64,000 bases of DNA from NCBI GenBank assembly GCA_023437715.1, contig JAEZFK010000037.1, positions 85,287-149,286 on the forward strand, written 5' to 3'. Of this stretch, positions 6,459 through 15,117 are shown piece after piece (position 1 is the stretch's first letter; every line of letters begins with the position of its first letter). Position numbers and translations under genes: made by a program. This stretch comes from Bacillota bacterium. GTDB taxonomy: Bacteria > Bacillota > Clostridia > Lachnospirales > Lachnospiraceae. Under the pieces are notes generated by a model. The model was given only the letters and a program-made list of their open reading frames with translations, searched no databases and was not told the origin of the DNA.

Positions 6459-9047
6459 ATGAATATCAATAAATTTACGCAAAAGTCCATGGAAGCTGTT
6501 CAAAGCTGCGAAAAACTTGCGTATGAATATGGAAATCAGCAAATTGAGCAGGAGCATTTGCTTTACAGTCTTCTGACTATTGAAGACAGCCTGATTTTAA
6601 AGCTCATCACCAAGATGAACATTCAGAAAGAGCAGTTATTAAATGAAACGGCTCAGGCCATTGGAAAGCTGCCCAAGGTGAGGGGCGGGCAGATCTATAT
6701 CAGCAATGATTTGAACAAGGTTTTAATAAGCGCCGAGGATGAGGCAAAGGCCATGGGGGACGAATACGTTTCCGTGGAGCATTTGTTCCTGGCCATGTTA
6801 AAGCAGCCGTCGAAGCCGGTAAAGGAGCTGTTTCGTCTCTATGGAATTAACCGGGAGAATTTTCTGTCGGCCTTGTCCACGGTGAGGGGAAACCAGCGGG
6901 TGGTAAATGACAATCCGGAGGCCACCTATGACACCCTTAATAAATACGGCTATGACATGGTAGAGCGGGCCAGGGATCAGAAGCTGGACCCGGTCATTGG
7001 ACGGGACAGCGAGATAAGGAATGTGGTCCGCATTCTTTCCAGAAAAACGAAAAACAACCCGGTTCTCATTGGTGAGCCCGGAGTAGGTAAGACCGCTGTG
7101 GTGGAAGGCCTGGCCCAGAGGATTGTCCGGGGAGACGTGCCGGAGGGATTAAAGGACAAAAAGCTGTTTGCCCTGGATATGGGCGCCCTGTTGGCAGGAG
7201 CCAAATACCGGGGAGAGTTTGAGGAACGGCTGAAAGCGGTATTGGATGAAGTAAAAAAGAGCGACGGCCAGATCATTTTGTTCATTGACGAGCTTCATAC
7301 CATTGTAGGCGCCGGAAAAGCGGAAGGTTCCATGGATGCGGGCAATATGCTAAAGCCCATGCTGGCAAGAGGAGAGCTTCACTGTATCGGAGCCACAACA
7401 CTGGATGAGTACCGTCAGTATATTGAAAAGGACCAGGCTCTGGAGCGGCGTTTCCAGCCGGTTATGGTCGACGAGCCTACAGTGGAAGATACCATTTCCA
7501 TATTAAGGGGACTGAAAGAACGGTATGAGGTTTACCATGGGGTGAAGATCACCGACTCCGCCCTGGTGTCGGCGGCTGCCTTGTCGGACCGCTACATCAG
7601 TGACCGGTTTCTCCCGGATAAGGCCATTGACCTGGTGGATGAGGCCTGCGCCATGATAAAGACAGAGCTGGATTCCATGCCTGCGGAGCTGGATCAGCTT
7701 TCCAGGCGCATTATGCAGATGGAAATTGAAGAAGCTGCCCTGAAAAAGGAAACGGACCGCTTAAGCCAGGACCGTCTGGCAGAGCTGCAAAGGGATCTGG
7801 CCGAGCTTCATGATGAATTTGCCTCTCAAAAGGCCCAGTGGGAAAATGAGAAGGCTTCTGTGGAACGCTTATCCTCTCTGCGGGAGGAAATTGAAAGCCT
7901 GAACCGGGAAATCCAGGATGCTCAGCAAAAGTATGATTTAAACCGGGCGGCAGAGCTGCAATACGGGAAAATGCCCCAGCTTCAGAAAGCCCTGGCAGAG
8001 GAGGAGGAACGGATCAAGAGCCAGGATTTAAGTCTGGTTCACGAAAACGTGACCGAGGATGAAATCGCCAGAATCGTTTCCAAGTGGACGGGAATCCCGG
8101 TAGCCCGGCTGACTGAGGGAGAGAGGAATAAAACCCTTCATCTGGATAAGGAGCTTCATAAACGGGTGATCGGCCAGGACGAGGCTGTTTTAAAGGTAAC
8201 GGAGGCCATCATCCGGTCCAAAGCGGGGATCAAGGACCCCACAAAGCCCATCGGTTCATTCCTGTTTTTAGGACCTACCGGCGTAGGAAAGACAGAGCTG
8301 GCCAAGGCCCTTGCGGAAAGCCTGTTTGACGATGAAAATAACATTGTCCGGATTGATATGAGCGAATATATGGAAAAGCATTCCGTATCCCGTCTGATCG
8401 GAGCGCCTCCAGGATATGTAGGCTATGATGAGGGTGGTCAGCTGACGGAAGCGGTCCGCAGGAAGCCTTACTCCGTGGTGCTGTTTGACGAGGTGGAAAA
8501 GGCCCATCCCGATGTATTTAACGTGCTGCTGCAGGTCCTGGACGATGGGCGGATTACGGATTCCACAGGAAAAACCGTTGATTTTAAAAATACCATCATT
8601 ATCATGACCTCCAATATCGGTTCCCAGTACCTGCTGGAAGGCATAGACGAAGACGGGGAAATCAGGGAAGAGGCGGAAGAGATGGTGATGGGTGATTTAC
8701 GGAACCATTTCCGGCCGGAATTCTTAAACCGTCTGGATGAAATCATCCTGTTTAAGCCTCTGAGCAGAGAAAATATTTCAGGCATTATCGATCTTCTTAT
8801 CACAGATTTGAATAAGCGGCTGGAAGACAGAGAATTAAAGCTGGAGCTCACCAGCCAGGCCAGGGATTTTGTGGTGGAACAGGGCTATGATCCGGTATAC
8901 GGAGCCCGTCCGCTGAAGCGCTACTTACAAAAGCATGTGGAGACTCTGGCTGCCCGGATGATCCTCGGCGACGAGATCCACGCCGGCAATGTCATCGTCA
9001 TCGATTTGTCGGAAGACGGACATCAGCTGATTGCTTATCTTGAATGA
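6459..9047 (+). CDS. clpB: ATP-dependent disaggregase ClpB
   Basis: This 862-residue Hsp100 chaperone extracts and unfolds polypeptides from aggregates, normally together with DnaK. In order it has the Clp N domain (residues about 1-145), the first AAA+ module with GEPGVGKT near residue 205, the coiled-coil middle domain typical of ClpB (about 400-530, rich in Glu/Lys/Leu), and the second AAA+ module with GPTGVGKT near residue 606 and the C-terminal D2-small domain (YDPVYGARPLKRYLQ). The M-domain and length separate it from ClpC and ClpE. It is monocistronic, with a strong promoter, a GGAGG ribosome site and a terminator at 9069-9124. Confidence 0.97.
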   Translation: MNINKFTQKSMEAVQSCEKLAYEYGNQQIEQEHLLYSLLTIEDSLILKLITKMNIQKEQLLNETAQAIGKLPKVRGGQIYISNDLNKVLISAEDEAKAMGDEYVSVEHLFLAMLKQPSKPVKELFRLYGINRENFLSALSTVRGNQRVVNDNPEATYDTLNKYGYDMVERARDQKLDPVIGRDSEIRNVVRILSRKTKNNPVLIGEPGVGKTAVVEGLAQRIVRGDVPEGLKDKKLFALDMGALLAGAKYRGEFEERLKAVLDEVKKSDGQIILFIDELHTIVGAGKAEGSMDAGNMLKPMLARGELHCIGATTLDEYRQYIEKDQALERRFQPVMVDEPTVEDTISILRGLKERYEVYHGVKITDSALVSAAALSDRYISDRFLPDKAIDLVDEACAMIKTELDSMPAELDQLSRRIMQMEIEEAALKKETDRLSQDRLAELQRDLAELHDEFASQKAQWENEKASVERLSSLREEIESLNREIQDAQQKYDLNRAAELQYGKMPQLQKALAEEEERIKSQDLSLVHENVTEDEIARIVSKWTGIPVARLTEGERNKTLHLDKELHKRVIGQDEAVLKVTEAIIRSKAGIKDPTKPIGSFLFLGPTGVGKTELAKALAESLFDDENNIVRIDMSEYMEKHSVSRLIGAPPGYVGYDEGGQLTEAVRRKPYSVVLFDEVEKAHPDVFNVLLQVLDDGRITDSTGKTVDFKNTIIIMTSNIGSQYLLEGIDEDGEIREEAEEMVMGDLRNHFRPEFLNRLDEIILFKPLSRENISGIIDLLITDLNKRLEDRELKLELTSQARDFVVEQGYDPVYGARPLKRYLQKHVETLAARMILGDEIHAGNVIVIDLSEDGHQLIAYLE

Positions 9048-9068
9048 GAAAGCAGAAAAGGGAAAGCG

Positions 9069-9124
9069 ACTCCTTACCGGTAAGAATTTCCACGTCGGAA
9101 TACTTACCGGCAAGGAGTTTTTTT
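9069..9124 (+). terminator. Intrinsic terminator of clpB
   Basis: ACTCCTTACCGGTAAG (9069-9084) pairs with CTTACCGGCAAGGAGT (9103-9118) with one mismatch, followed by a run of seven T. Confidence 0.9.
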
Positions 9125-9510
9125 GCCGCTGGGATGCCTGTCAATTGGCAGTCGGAATATTATTAAATAGCTACTGGAATTTCTACCTTATAGATATCAG
9201 AATGGATATCGTTTCATTATTATGTTTATTATGTATTATGCCATCGTTACAACAGCAGTTACTGCCTCTGAAAGAAAAGATAATTATACAAAAAACAGCC
9301 ACTCCCTTAAATATAATTAGAAAAGTGGCTGTTATATATAATATTGTATAAAAACTCCTGAAAAATCATAATATTATGAAAAAAAAGCACCCTTTACTCC
9401 GGGCCGCACTCTAGCTATAGGATAGCATGGCCGAAAGAAAAAGTCTATTATTTTTTTAATTTTCCTCTATAATCGGGATATAAATTGTGAAAGGATAAAG
9501 GAGACCGATT
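9125..9510. other. Intergenic stretch between clpB and the HelD gene
   Basis: No convincing gene is present. A possible 32-codon ORF (9222-9320) encodes a short hydrophobic stretch followed by a polar tail (VTASERKDNYTKN), a layout seen in small holin-like toxins, but it lacks a ribosome binding site. A 9-bp inverted repeat (ACAGCCACT 9295-9303, AGTGGCTGT 9324-9332) has its T-run on the minus strand only. A TATAAT at 9468-9473 is the likely -10 of the HelD gene. Confidence 0.5.
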
Positions 9511-11583
9511 ATGTTTAATCAAAAAGAGAGTGACGAAAGAAAGTACCTGGAAGAGGTTCAGAGTAAGCTTAAAGCAGTCCTGGAACAGATAACCCGAAAA
9601 ATAGACAGCTACTTTAAAGAAATATTAGAAACAAAACGATACATGTATGAAAATCTTGCACAGTTTGATTCCGCAGAAAAAGCGGCAAACAGGGTCATTA
9701 TTTATGACAGCGTTACATTTGGGGAAGAGGCAGTAAAGGAACAGGAGAGGATTCAAAAGCTGATCCAGTCTCCCTATTTCGGAAGAATTGACTTTGCGGA
9801 AACTACGGAAGAAGTATTTTATATCGGAGTCCATGCCTTTGTGGACCCGCTGACCTTTCAGAATATAATTTTTGACTGGCGGGCTTCTGTTTCAAGCATG
9901 TTTTATGATTTTGAAACCGGCCCCGCTTTTTATATGGCTCCTGACGGAAAGATTGACGGGATACTGGTCCGGAAGCGGCAGTACAGGATCAGGCAGGCGC
10001 AGATGGAATATATGATTGAAAGCTCCTTAAATATCGGAGATGAGATACTTCAAAAGGAATTGAGCCGTAGTTCTGACGACAAGATGAAAAATATTGTGGC
10101 GACCATTCAAAAGGAGCAAAATTCCATTATCAGAAATGAAGCCGCAAGGGTGCTGATTATACAGGGGGCGGCAGGTTCCGGAAAAACCTCAATCGCGCTG
10201 CACCGGATCGCATTTTTGCTGTACCGCTACAAAGAGACTTTAAAGTCAAAAAATATTATGATTATTTCCCCTAACAAGGTATTTGCAAGCTACATCTCCA
10301 ATGTATTGCCGGAATTAGGAGAAGAAAATGTGTCGGAAATGGGCTTTGACGACATCGCGGATGAACTGCTCGGAAATAAATATAAATACCAGACTTTCTC
10401 CGGGCAGGTGGAACGCTTATTGGAGGCCGGGGACCCCGAAATGATTGCCCGAATTGAGTTTAAGGCAACGAACCTATTTGTGGAGCAGCTTCAATCGTAT
10501 CTGGAATATGCGGACGAAGCCTATTTCGCCCCGGCTGATCTAAGATTCGGCAGTTTCTTTGTTTCCCGAGAAGAACTGCATTCCAGCTATCATGGGCTGA
10601 AAGGCGTGCCCATTAAGATCCGGCTGCGGAGAATCGCTGATAAATTTATAGAAAAATACAAACGGGATACCAATAAAAAAATGGATGCCTCCGTTTCCCG
10701 CCAGATCAGGAACAGCATACAAGGGATGTTTCCCTTTGGCGATGCGCTTTTGCTGTATCAGGATTTCTACCGCCATGGAGGGAAAGAGGACATGCTGTCT
10801 TTCATGAGGAAAAATACCTTTGAATTCTGTGATGTCTATCCTTTCATTTATACAAAGATGTATTTTGAAGGCGGAGAACCGGATTATAAGGGAATCCAGC
10901 ACTTGCTGGTTGATGAAATGCAGGATTATACGCCCATACAATATGCAGTCCTGGCAAAGCTGTTTTCCTGTAAGATGACCATTTTAGGCGACAGCTATCA
11001 GAGCGTGAATCCCTACAGCTCATCTGCCGCAGAGAAAATCCAGCCCTGCTTTGCCGGGTGCCAGTGCCTGGAACTGTGCAGAAGCTATCGGTCAACCATA
11101 GAAATCACCGAATTCACAAAAATGATTTTAGAGAATAAAAAGTTAATCCCAATGGAGCGCCACGGCCAGGTTCCAACGGTTACGGCATGTAAGACCGGGG
11201 AGGAAGAGCTTGAGAAGATCAAGTGCCTGATTGAGGATTTCCGAAAATCTGAATTTGCTTCATTGGGCATTGTATGTAAGTCACAAAGTCACGCCGAATC
11301 GCTGTTTGACCAGCTTCGCGGAACTTATGAGGATGCGGTTTTACTTGATTTTGGCAGCAGCCTGTTTCAGGACGGCATTGTCATCACTTCCGTGCACATG
11401 TCCAAGGGACTTGAATTTGACCAGGTGATTGTGCCCGGGGTTTCTGCCGGATTTTATAAGACCCAGCTGGACAGAAGCCTTTTATACATCGCCTGTACCC
11501 GGGCCATGCACCGGCTGGATTTGACCTGCTGCGGCAGGGAAACGGAATTTTTAAAACCGGCTGCTTCGGATACCGGCTTATGA
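9511..11583 (+). CDS. helD: HelD-like UvrD/Rep-type helicase (RNA polymerase-associated)
   Basis: The 690-residue protein has the layout of Firmicutes HelD: an N-terminal charged coiled coil (residues about 1-60), the signature SPYFGRIDF followed by an IGVHAF/FDWRASVSSMFYD block, then a split superfamily 1 helicase core. Walker A is GAAGSGKTS near residue 220, Walker B is LVDEMQDYTP, and the C-terminal motifs are LGDSYQSVNP, SYRST and SVHMSKGLEFDQVIVPG. HelD binds RNA polymerase and uses ATP to release stalled or post-termination complexes. It is somewhat shorter than B. subtilis HelD. AAGGAG precedes the ATG. The gene converges with the asparaginase gene, with only 7 bp between them. Confidence 0.85.
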   Translation: MFNQKESDERKYLEEVQSKLKAVLEQITRKIDSYFKEILETKRYMYENLAQFDSAEKAANRVIIYDSVTFGEEAVKEQERIQKLIQSPYFGRIDFAETTEEVFYIGVHAFVDPLTFQNIIFDWRASVSSMFYDFETGPAFYMAPDGKIDGILVRKRQYRIRQAQMEYMIESSLNIGDEILQKELSRSSDDKMKNIVATIQKEQNSIIRNEAARVLIIQGAAGSGKTSIALHRIAFLLYRYKETLKSKNIMIISPNKVFASYISNVLPELGEENVSEMGFDDIADELLGNKYKYQTFSGQVERLLEAGDPEMIARIEFKATNLFVEQLQSYLEYADEAYFAPADLRFGSFFVSREELHSSYHGLKGVPIKIRLRRIADKFIEKYKRDTNKKMDASVSRQIRNSIQGMFPFGDALLLYQDFYRHGGKEDMLSFMRKNTFEFCDVYPFIYTKMYFEGGEPDYKGIQHLLVDEMQDYTPIQYAVLAKLFSCKMTILGDSYQSVNPYSSSAAEKIQPCFAGCQCLELCRSYRSTIEITEFTKMILENKKLIPMERHGQVPTVTACKTGEEELEKIKCLIEDFRKSEFASLGIVCKSQSHAESLFDQLRGTYEDAVLLDFGSSLFQDGIVITSVHMSKGLEFDQVIVPGVSAGFYKTQLDRSLLYIACTRAMHRLDLTCCGRETEFLKPAASDTGL

Positions 11584-11590
11584 GACTCTT

Positions 11591-12595
11591 CTACACCCGC
11601 CACAAAATATCCCTGTTAATCGTATGGTAAAACATTTTCCGCACCTTTTTCTCATCTGTGGTCTGACCCAGAATCCACATAAGCTTTGTTACCGTGGCCT
11701 CCAGAGTCATATCATAAGCTTCCAGAAGACCGAATTCTTTCTTGATCGAATGTCCAACCTCATATACGGACATATTGCTGCCCTCATTGGTCACCTGGGT
11801 GGTCATGACCACGGTTTTCCCCAGGGAAATCCATTTTTCAATGGCCTTATAAAAATCTCCTGAATCATAGGAGGGAAGACCGCCCACGCCGAAGGATTCG
11901 ATGATCAGCGCATCATAATGCTCCGCCATATAGTCCAGAACATCGGAGCCCATGGAGGGAATCAGCTTCATTAAGGCCACGTTGGGATTCATTTCATGGA
12001 AAAACCGTACCCTGCGGGAGCAGGAATCCTTATCATCCAGGTAGAAAATAACATGGTTATCCTGTATTGCCGCAATATAAGGGAAGTTGATGCTGGAAAA
12101 GGCATTGTAGCTTTTGGTCCTTTCCTTTTTCCCGCGGGTGCCGGCAATGACCTTGCCGTCAAAAGCAATATTCACCCCGTGGGCCCTGGCTTCGCTTGCA
12201 AAGCGCAGGCTGTCCGACAAATTGGTGCGGGCATCGGTATTTTCCATATCAATGGGCTTTTGGGCTCCTGTAATGACGATGGGCTTTTCCGAATCCTGAA
12301 CCAGGTAGGAAAGGGCCGCAGCCGTGTAGGCCATGGTATCCGTACCGTGGCAGATGACAAAGCCGTCATATTCTTCATAATGCTTTTCCAGGGCTTCCGC
12401 CATAATGAGCCAGTGCTTTGGCTGCATGTTGGTGCTGTCTATATTGAGTATCTGCAGGCTGTCCGCCTTGCAGAATTTCGCCGCATCGGGAACGTAGGAA
12501 AGAAGCTCATCGGAGGTGAGAAGCGGTTTTAACCCCGCATCGCCCCGCTTGCATGCAATGGTTCCCCCTGTCCCAAGCATCAGTATTTTTTTCAT
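11591..12595 (-). CDS. ansA: L-asparaginase (type I, AnsA-like)
   Basis: The 334-residue enzyme hydrolyses asparagine to aspartate and ammonia. Both active-site blocks are intact: the N-terminal nucleophile Thr in LGTGGTIAC and the second Thr-Asp pair in HGTDTMAYTA, with the later Lys in VITGAQKPI. There is no signal peptide, so the cytosolic type I form is likely. GGAGG lies just before the ATG at 12595. A GatD-type glutamyl-tRNA amidotransferase would carry extra N-terminal sequence, which is missing here. Confidence 0.9.
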   Translation of the reverse strand: MKKILMLGTGGTIACKRGDAGLKPLLTSDELLSYVPDAAKFCKADSLQILNIDSTNMQPKHWLIMAEALEKHYEEYDGFVICHGTDTMAYTAAALSYLVQDSEKPIVITGAQKPIDMENTDARTNLSDSLRFASEARAHGVNIAFDGKVIAGTRGKKERTKSYNAFSSINFPYIAAIQDNHVIFYLDDKDSCSRRVRFFHEMNPNVALMKLIPSMGSDVLDYMAEHYDALIIESFGVGGLPSYDSGDFYKAIEKWISLGKTVVMTTQVTNEGSNMSVYEVGHSIKKEFGLLEAYDMTLEATVTKLMWILGQTTDEKKVRKMFYHTINRDILWRV

Positions 12596-12665
12596 AGGAT
12601 CGTGCCTCCTTATGGATTATCAACCTGATTGTAGCATTTCTTCCTTTATTCGTACAGGCCATTCC

Positions 12666-12694
12666 TTGAAAATATTTGAAAACTGTGATAGAAT
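12666..12694 (+). promoter_or_regulatory. Putative promoter of the DUF4250 gene
   Basis: TTGAAA (12666-12671), 17 bp and TAGAAT (12689-12694) lie 32 bp before the small ORF. Confidence 0.55.
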
Positions 12695-12726
12695 GATTCC
12701 GAAATCAGGCACAGGAGAGTTGACCA

Positions 12727-12906
12727 ATGTTGAACATACCAAAAGACCCGGTAATACTTCTAAGCTATATCAACACCCAGCTTCGGGATTACTATCCGTC
12801 ACTGGAAGAATGCTGCCATAGTCTGGGAATCCGGGCAGAGGATCTGATGAACTCCCTGGCTGCAATTGATTATTATTATAATAAAGAGAGAAACCAGTTT
12901 ATCTGA
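12727..12906 (+). CDS. Small DUF4250-domain protein (59 aa)
   Basis: This short gene runs from ATG at 12727, after AGGAGAG at 12713, to TGA at 12906. The product starts MLNIPKDPVILLSYINTQLR and continues with a YYPSLEECCHSLGI segment, ending in KERNQF. It matches my recollection of the DUF4250 pattern: a DP-LLSY-NT-LRD-Y start, a helix-turn-helix-like middle and an NQF end. Its function is unknown. It has its own promoter and a terminator at 12956-12985, so it is a stand-alone transcription unit. Confidence 0.8.
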   Translation: MLNIPKDPVILLSYINTQLRDYYPSLEECCHSLGIRAEDLMNSLAAIDYYYNKERNQFI

Positions 12907-12955
12907 CATGGACCTTAGGGGGAAATAGCCCATAAGGAAGACATAAATGAAAAGG

Positions 12956-12985
12956 GGTCGTCGCTGCAGCGGTGATCTTTTTTTT
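12956..12985 (+). terminator. Intrinsic terminator after the DUF4250 gene
   Basis: GGTCGTCGC and GCGGTGATC pair with G-U wobbles around TGCA, followed directly by eight T. It lies upstream of the chosen cardiolipin synthase start, which argues against the longer in-frame start near 12947. Confidence 0.75.
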
Positions 12986-13030
12986 AAAAGTACATCCGAT
13001 AGAGAATTGAAACAGACGGGAGGGATATTT

Positions 13031-14551
13031 ATGTATAGCATCTGGCTCCAGGCGGTCAGCCTGTGGAATTGGTTAATAGACCATCTGATCTATATTAACC
13101 TGGTTTTATCAATTATTATCGTTTTCTTCCAGAGGCGGGATCCGAAAGCGGTCTGGACCTGGCTCTTAGCCCTCTATTTTATTCCCGTATTCGGCATCCT
13201 CTTTTACCTGCTCCTGGGTCAGGATATGAGGAAAAGCAAGATGTTCCGGGTCAAGGAAGTGGAAGACCGCATGCGCTATTCTGCAAAAAACCAGGAAGAG
13301 TTTCTAAGGAGCCATGATATCGGCCTGATCTCCACCCTGGCTCAGGATTACGAGGACCTGGTGCTCTATAACCTGGAGACCTCGGGTGCTGTTTTGACGG
13401 TGGATAACAGCGTTGCCATTTTCACCGACGGCGAGGAAAAATTTGCGGACTTGCGGGAGGAGCTGGCAAGGGCCAGCCGTTTCATCCACCTGCAGTATTA
13501 CATCATCAAGGACGACGAGCTCTTTGATTCCATCATCCCCATCCTCATTGAACGGGCCAAAGCGGGGGTGGAGGTGCGCATCCTTTGCGACGGTATGGGC
13601 GGACGCTTTATGGCAAAGTCCAAATGGAGGCTGTTAAAGCAAAACGGAGTAAAGCTGGGCATTTTCTTTCCGCCGTTTCTGGGACGTCTGCAGCTTCGTG
13701 TGAACTACCGCAACCACAGGAAGATCGTGGTCATCGACAACCGGGTGGGCTATGTGGGAGGCTTTAACATCGGCCGGGAGTACATTTCCAAGGACCCCAA
13801 ATTCGGATACTGGCGGGATACCCATTTAAAGCTCCAGGGGGGCTCGGTCTTAAGCCTTCAGATCCGCTTTGCCCTGGACTGGAATTATGCGGCAGGGGAA
13901 AATTTGTTCAAGAACATGAAATATTTCTGTGAGGAGGACGACGGATCGTGCCTGGAGAACTTTGGCTCCGTTGACATGGCGGAAATGGAAAAAGAGGAAA
14001 AGCACCTTGGAATCCAGATCATCGCCAGCGGTCCGGACTCAGGAAGCCGGCAGATACGTGACAATTACCTTCGCCTGTTTTCCAAGGCCAGGGACCACAT
14101 CTATATCCAGACCCCATATTTTGTGCCCGATGACGCGGTCCTTTCCGTCCTCCAGATGGCGGCCCGCTCCGGCGTGGATGTGCGTCTCATGATCCCCTGC
14201 AAGCCGGACCATCCGTTTGTTTACTGGGCTTCCTATTCCTATGTGGGAGATTTGCTGTCTGCAGGGGCCAGATGCTATACCTATGAAAATGGATTTCTTC
14301 ATTCCAAGGGCGTTATGACAGACGGAAAGGTCAGCTCCTACGGCACCGCCAACATGGACATCAGAAGCTTTGAACTGAATTTTGAAGTCAATGCGGTGAT
14401 CTACGATGAGGAAACCACCCGTAGATTGGAAGAACTGTTTTTAGAAGATTTAAAGGTATGTAAGGAAATTACGCCGGAACGGTATATAGGGAGAAATCTC
14501 ATCATCCGCATCAAGGAACAGGGAAGCAGGCTTTTGTCTCCACTTTTATAG
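13031..14551 (+). CDS. cls: Cardiolipin synthase (phospholipase D superfamily)
   Basis: From ATG 13031 (GGGAGGG about 7 bases upstream) the protein has 506 residues. It begins with two membrane segments (LIYINLVLSIIIVFF and WLLALYFIPVFGILFYLLL). Two phospholipase D HKD motifs follow: NHRKIVVIDNRVGYVGGFN in the first half and HSKGVMTDGKVSSYGTANMD in the second. Cls joins two phosphatidylglycerols into cardiolipin and glycerol at the membrane. The frame stays open to 12947, but that would run the coding region through a terminator. Confidence 0.93.
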   Translation: MYSIWLQAVSLWNWLIDHLIYINLVLSIIIVFFQRRDPKAVWTWLLALYFIPVFGILFYLLLGQDMRKSKMFRVKEVEDRMRYSAKNQEEFLRSHDIGLISTLAQDYEDLVLYNLETSGAVLTVDNSVAIFTDGEEKFADLREELARASRFIHLQYYIIKDDELFDSIIPILIERAKAGVEVRILCDGMGGRFMAKSKWRLLKQNGVKLGIFFPPFLGRLQLRVNYRNHRKIVVIDNRVGYVGGFNIGREYISKDPKFGYWRDTHLKLQGGSVLSLQIRFALDWNYAAGENLFKNMKYFCEEDDGSCLENFGSVDMAEMEKEEKHLGIQIIASGPDSGSRQIRDNYLRLFSKARDHIYIQTPYFVPDDAVLSVLQMAARSGVDVRLMIPCKPDHPFVYWASYSYVGDLLSAGARCYTYENGFLHSKGVMTDGKVSSYGTANMDIRSFELNFEVNAVIYDEETTRRLEELFLEDLKVCKEITPERYIGRNLIIRIKEQGSRLLSPLL

Positions 14552-14569
14552 AATTCTTTTACAGTCAAA

Positions 14570-14607
14570 CATAATATCTCCATGACCGGAGCATAATGGA
14601 GATTATG
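14570..14607 (+). promoter_or_regulatory. Hairpin covering the start codons of the CmpB-like gene
   Basis: CATAATATCTCCAT (14570-14583) pairs with ATGGAGATTATG (14596-14607), leaving a 2-base bulge. Both candidate start codons (14596 and 14605) are in the right arm and the CCGGAG ribosome site is in the loop. Confidence 0.6.
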
Positions 14608-15063
14608 AAGACAATCACACAAAACTTAAAACAACTGCCCCTTAATTTTTGTAAATGCGGAGTGACAGGCTGGTGCCTGGAGGTTATATTTACCTCCACG
14701 GAGTCCATCCTGCGCCAGGACTGGAGGCTCATGGGGCAGACCTCTCTTTTGATGTTTCCCATCTATGGATGCGGAGCTCTTTTAGGGCCCATCGGCGGCC
14801 TGATTGACCGTTGGGTCGGTTCCGGCCAGGGAGGGACCGAAAAAAAGACGGATCTGGCCATCCGTCACGGGTTTCTCTACATGGTACTGATTTTTGTGGC
14901 GGAGTATTTTTCCGGTTTTCTTTTACGCGGCAGGGGGATGTGCCCCTGGGATTACAGCGGCCGGAGCACCAATATCGACGGTCTGATTCGTCTGGACTTC
15001 GCCCCTTTGTGGTTTGCCACAGGACTGCTGTTTGAACAAATTACAAAAAAGAAAGGCAGGTAG
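14596..15063 (+). CDS. CmpB-like membrane protein (putative ABC-transporter type IV family)
   Basis: This 155-residue membrane protein has about four hydrophobic segments and the family signature VEYFSGFLLR-type then CPWDYSGRSTNIDGLIRLDF, with WFATGLLFE near the end. The family (called putative ABC-transporter type IV or DUF1113) has no established function; the ABC link is nominal and no ATPase gene is adjacent. Here it lies between cardiolipin synthase and an acyltransferase, which hints at membrane-lipid biology, as inference only. The start is either ATG 14596 or 14605, and both lie inside a hairpin. Confidence 0.72.
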   Translation: MEIMKTITQNLKQLPLNFCKCGVTGWCLEVIFTSTESILRQDWRLMGQTSLLMFPIYGCGALLGPIGGLIDRWVGSGQGGTEKKTDLAIRHGFLYMVLIFVAEYFSGFLLRGRGMCPWDYSGRSTNIDGLIRLDFAPLWFATGLLFEQITKKKGR

Positions 15064-15065
15064 TA

Positions 15066-15094
15066 TTGTAATTAGAGACTCCATTTTATATAAT
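15066..15094 (+). promoter_or_regulatory. Putative internal promoter of plsC
   Basis: TTGTAA (15066-15071), 17 bp and a perfect TATAAT (15089-15094). The predicted start site near 15101 falls inside the right arm of the hairpin at 15079-15107. Confidence 0.55.
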
Positions 15095-15107
15095 AGATAA
15101 AATGGAG
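15079..15107 (+). promoter_or_regulatory. Hairpin sequestering the plsC ribosome binding site
   Basis: CTCCATTTTAT (15079-15089) and its exact reverse complement (15097-15107) enclose a 7-base loop. The right arm contains most of the GGAGG (15104-15108) used by the ATG at 15118. It can form only in transcripts that start upstream. Confidence 0.75.
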
Positions 15108-15117
15108 GATTAGACGA

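Noticed and set aside
9031..9351. 106-codon frame after clpB
   Set aside because: It begins inside clpB, crosses the clpB terminator, has no ribosome site and no recognisable domain.
12947..13030. Longer start for cardiolipin synthase
   Set aside because: It would translate through an intrinsic terminator (12956-12985) and adds a polar segment not typical of Cls; ATG 13031 has the good ribosome site.
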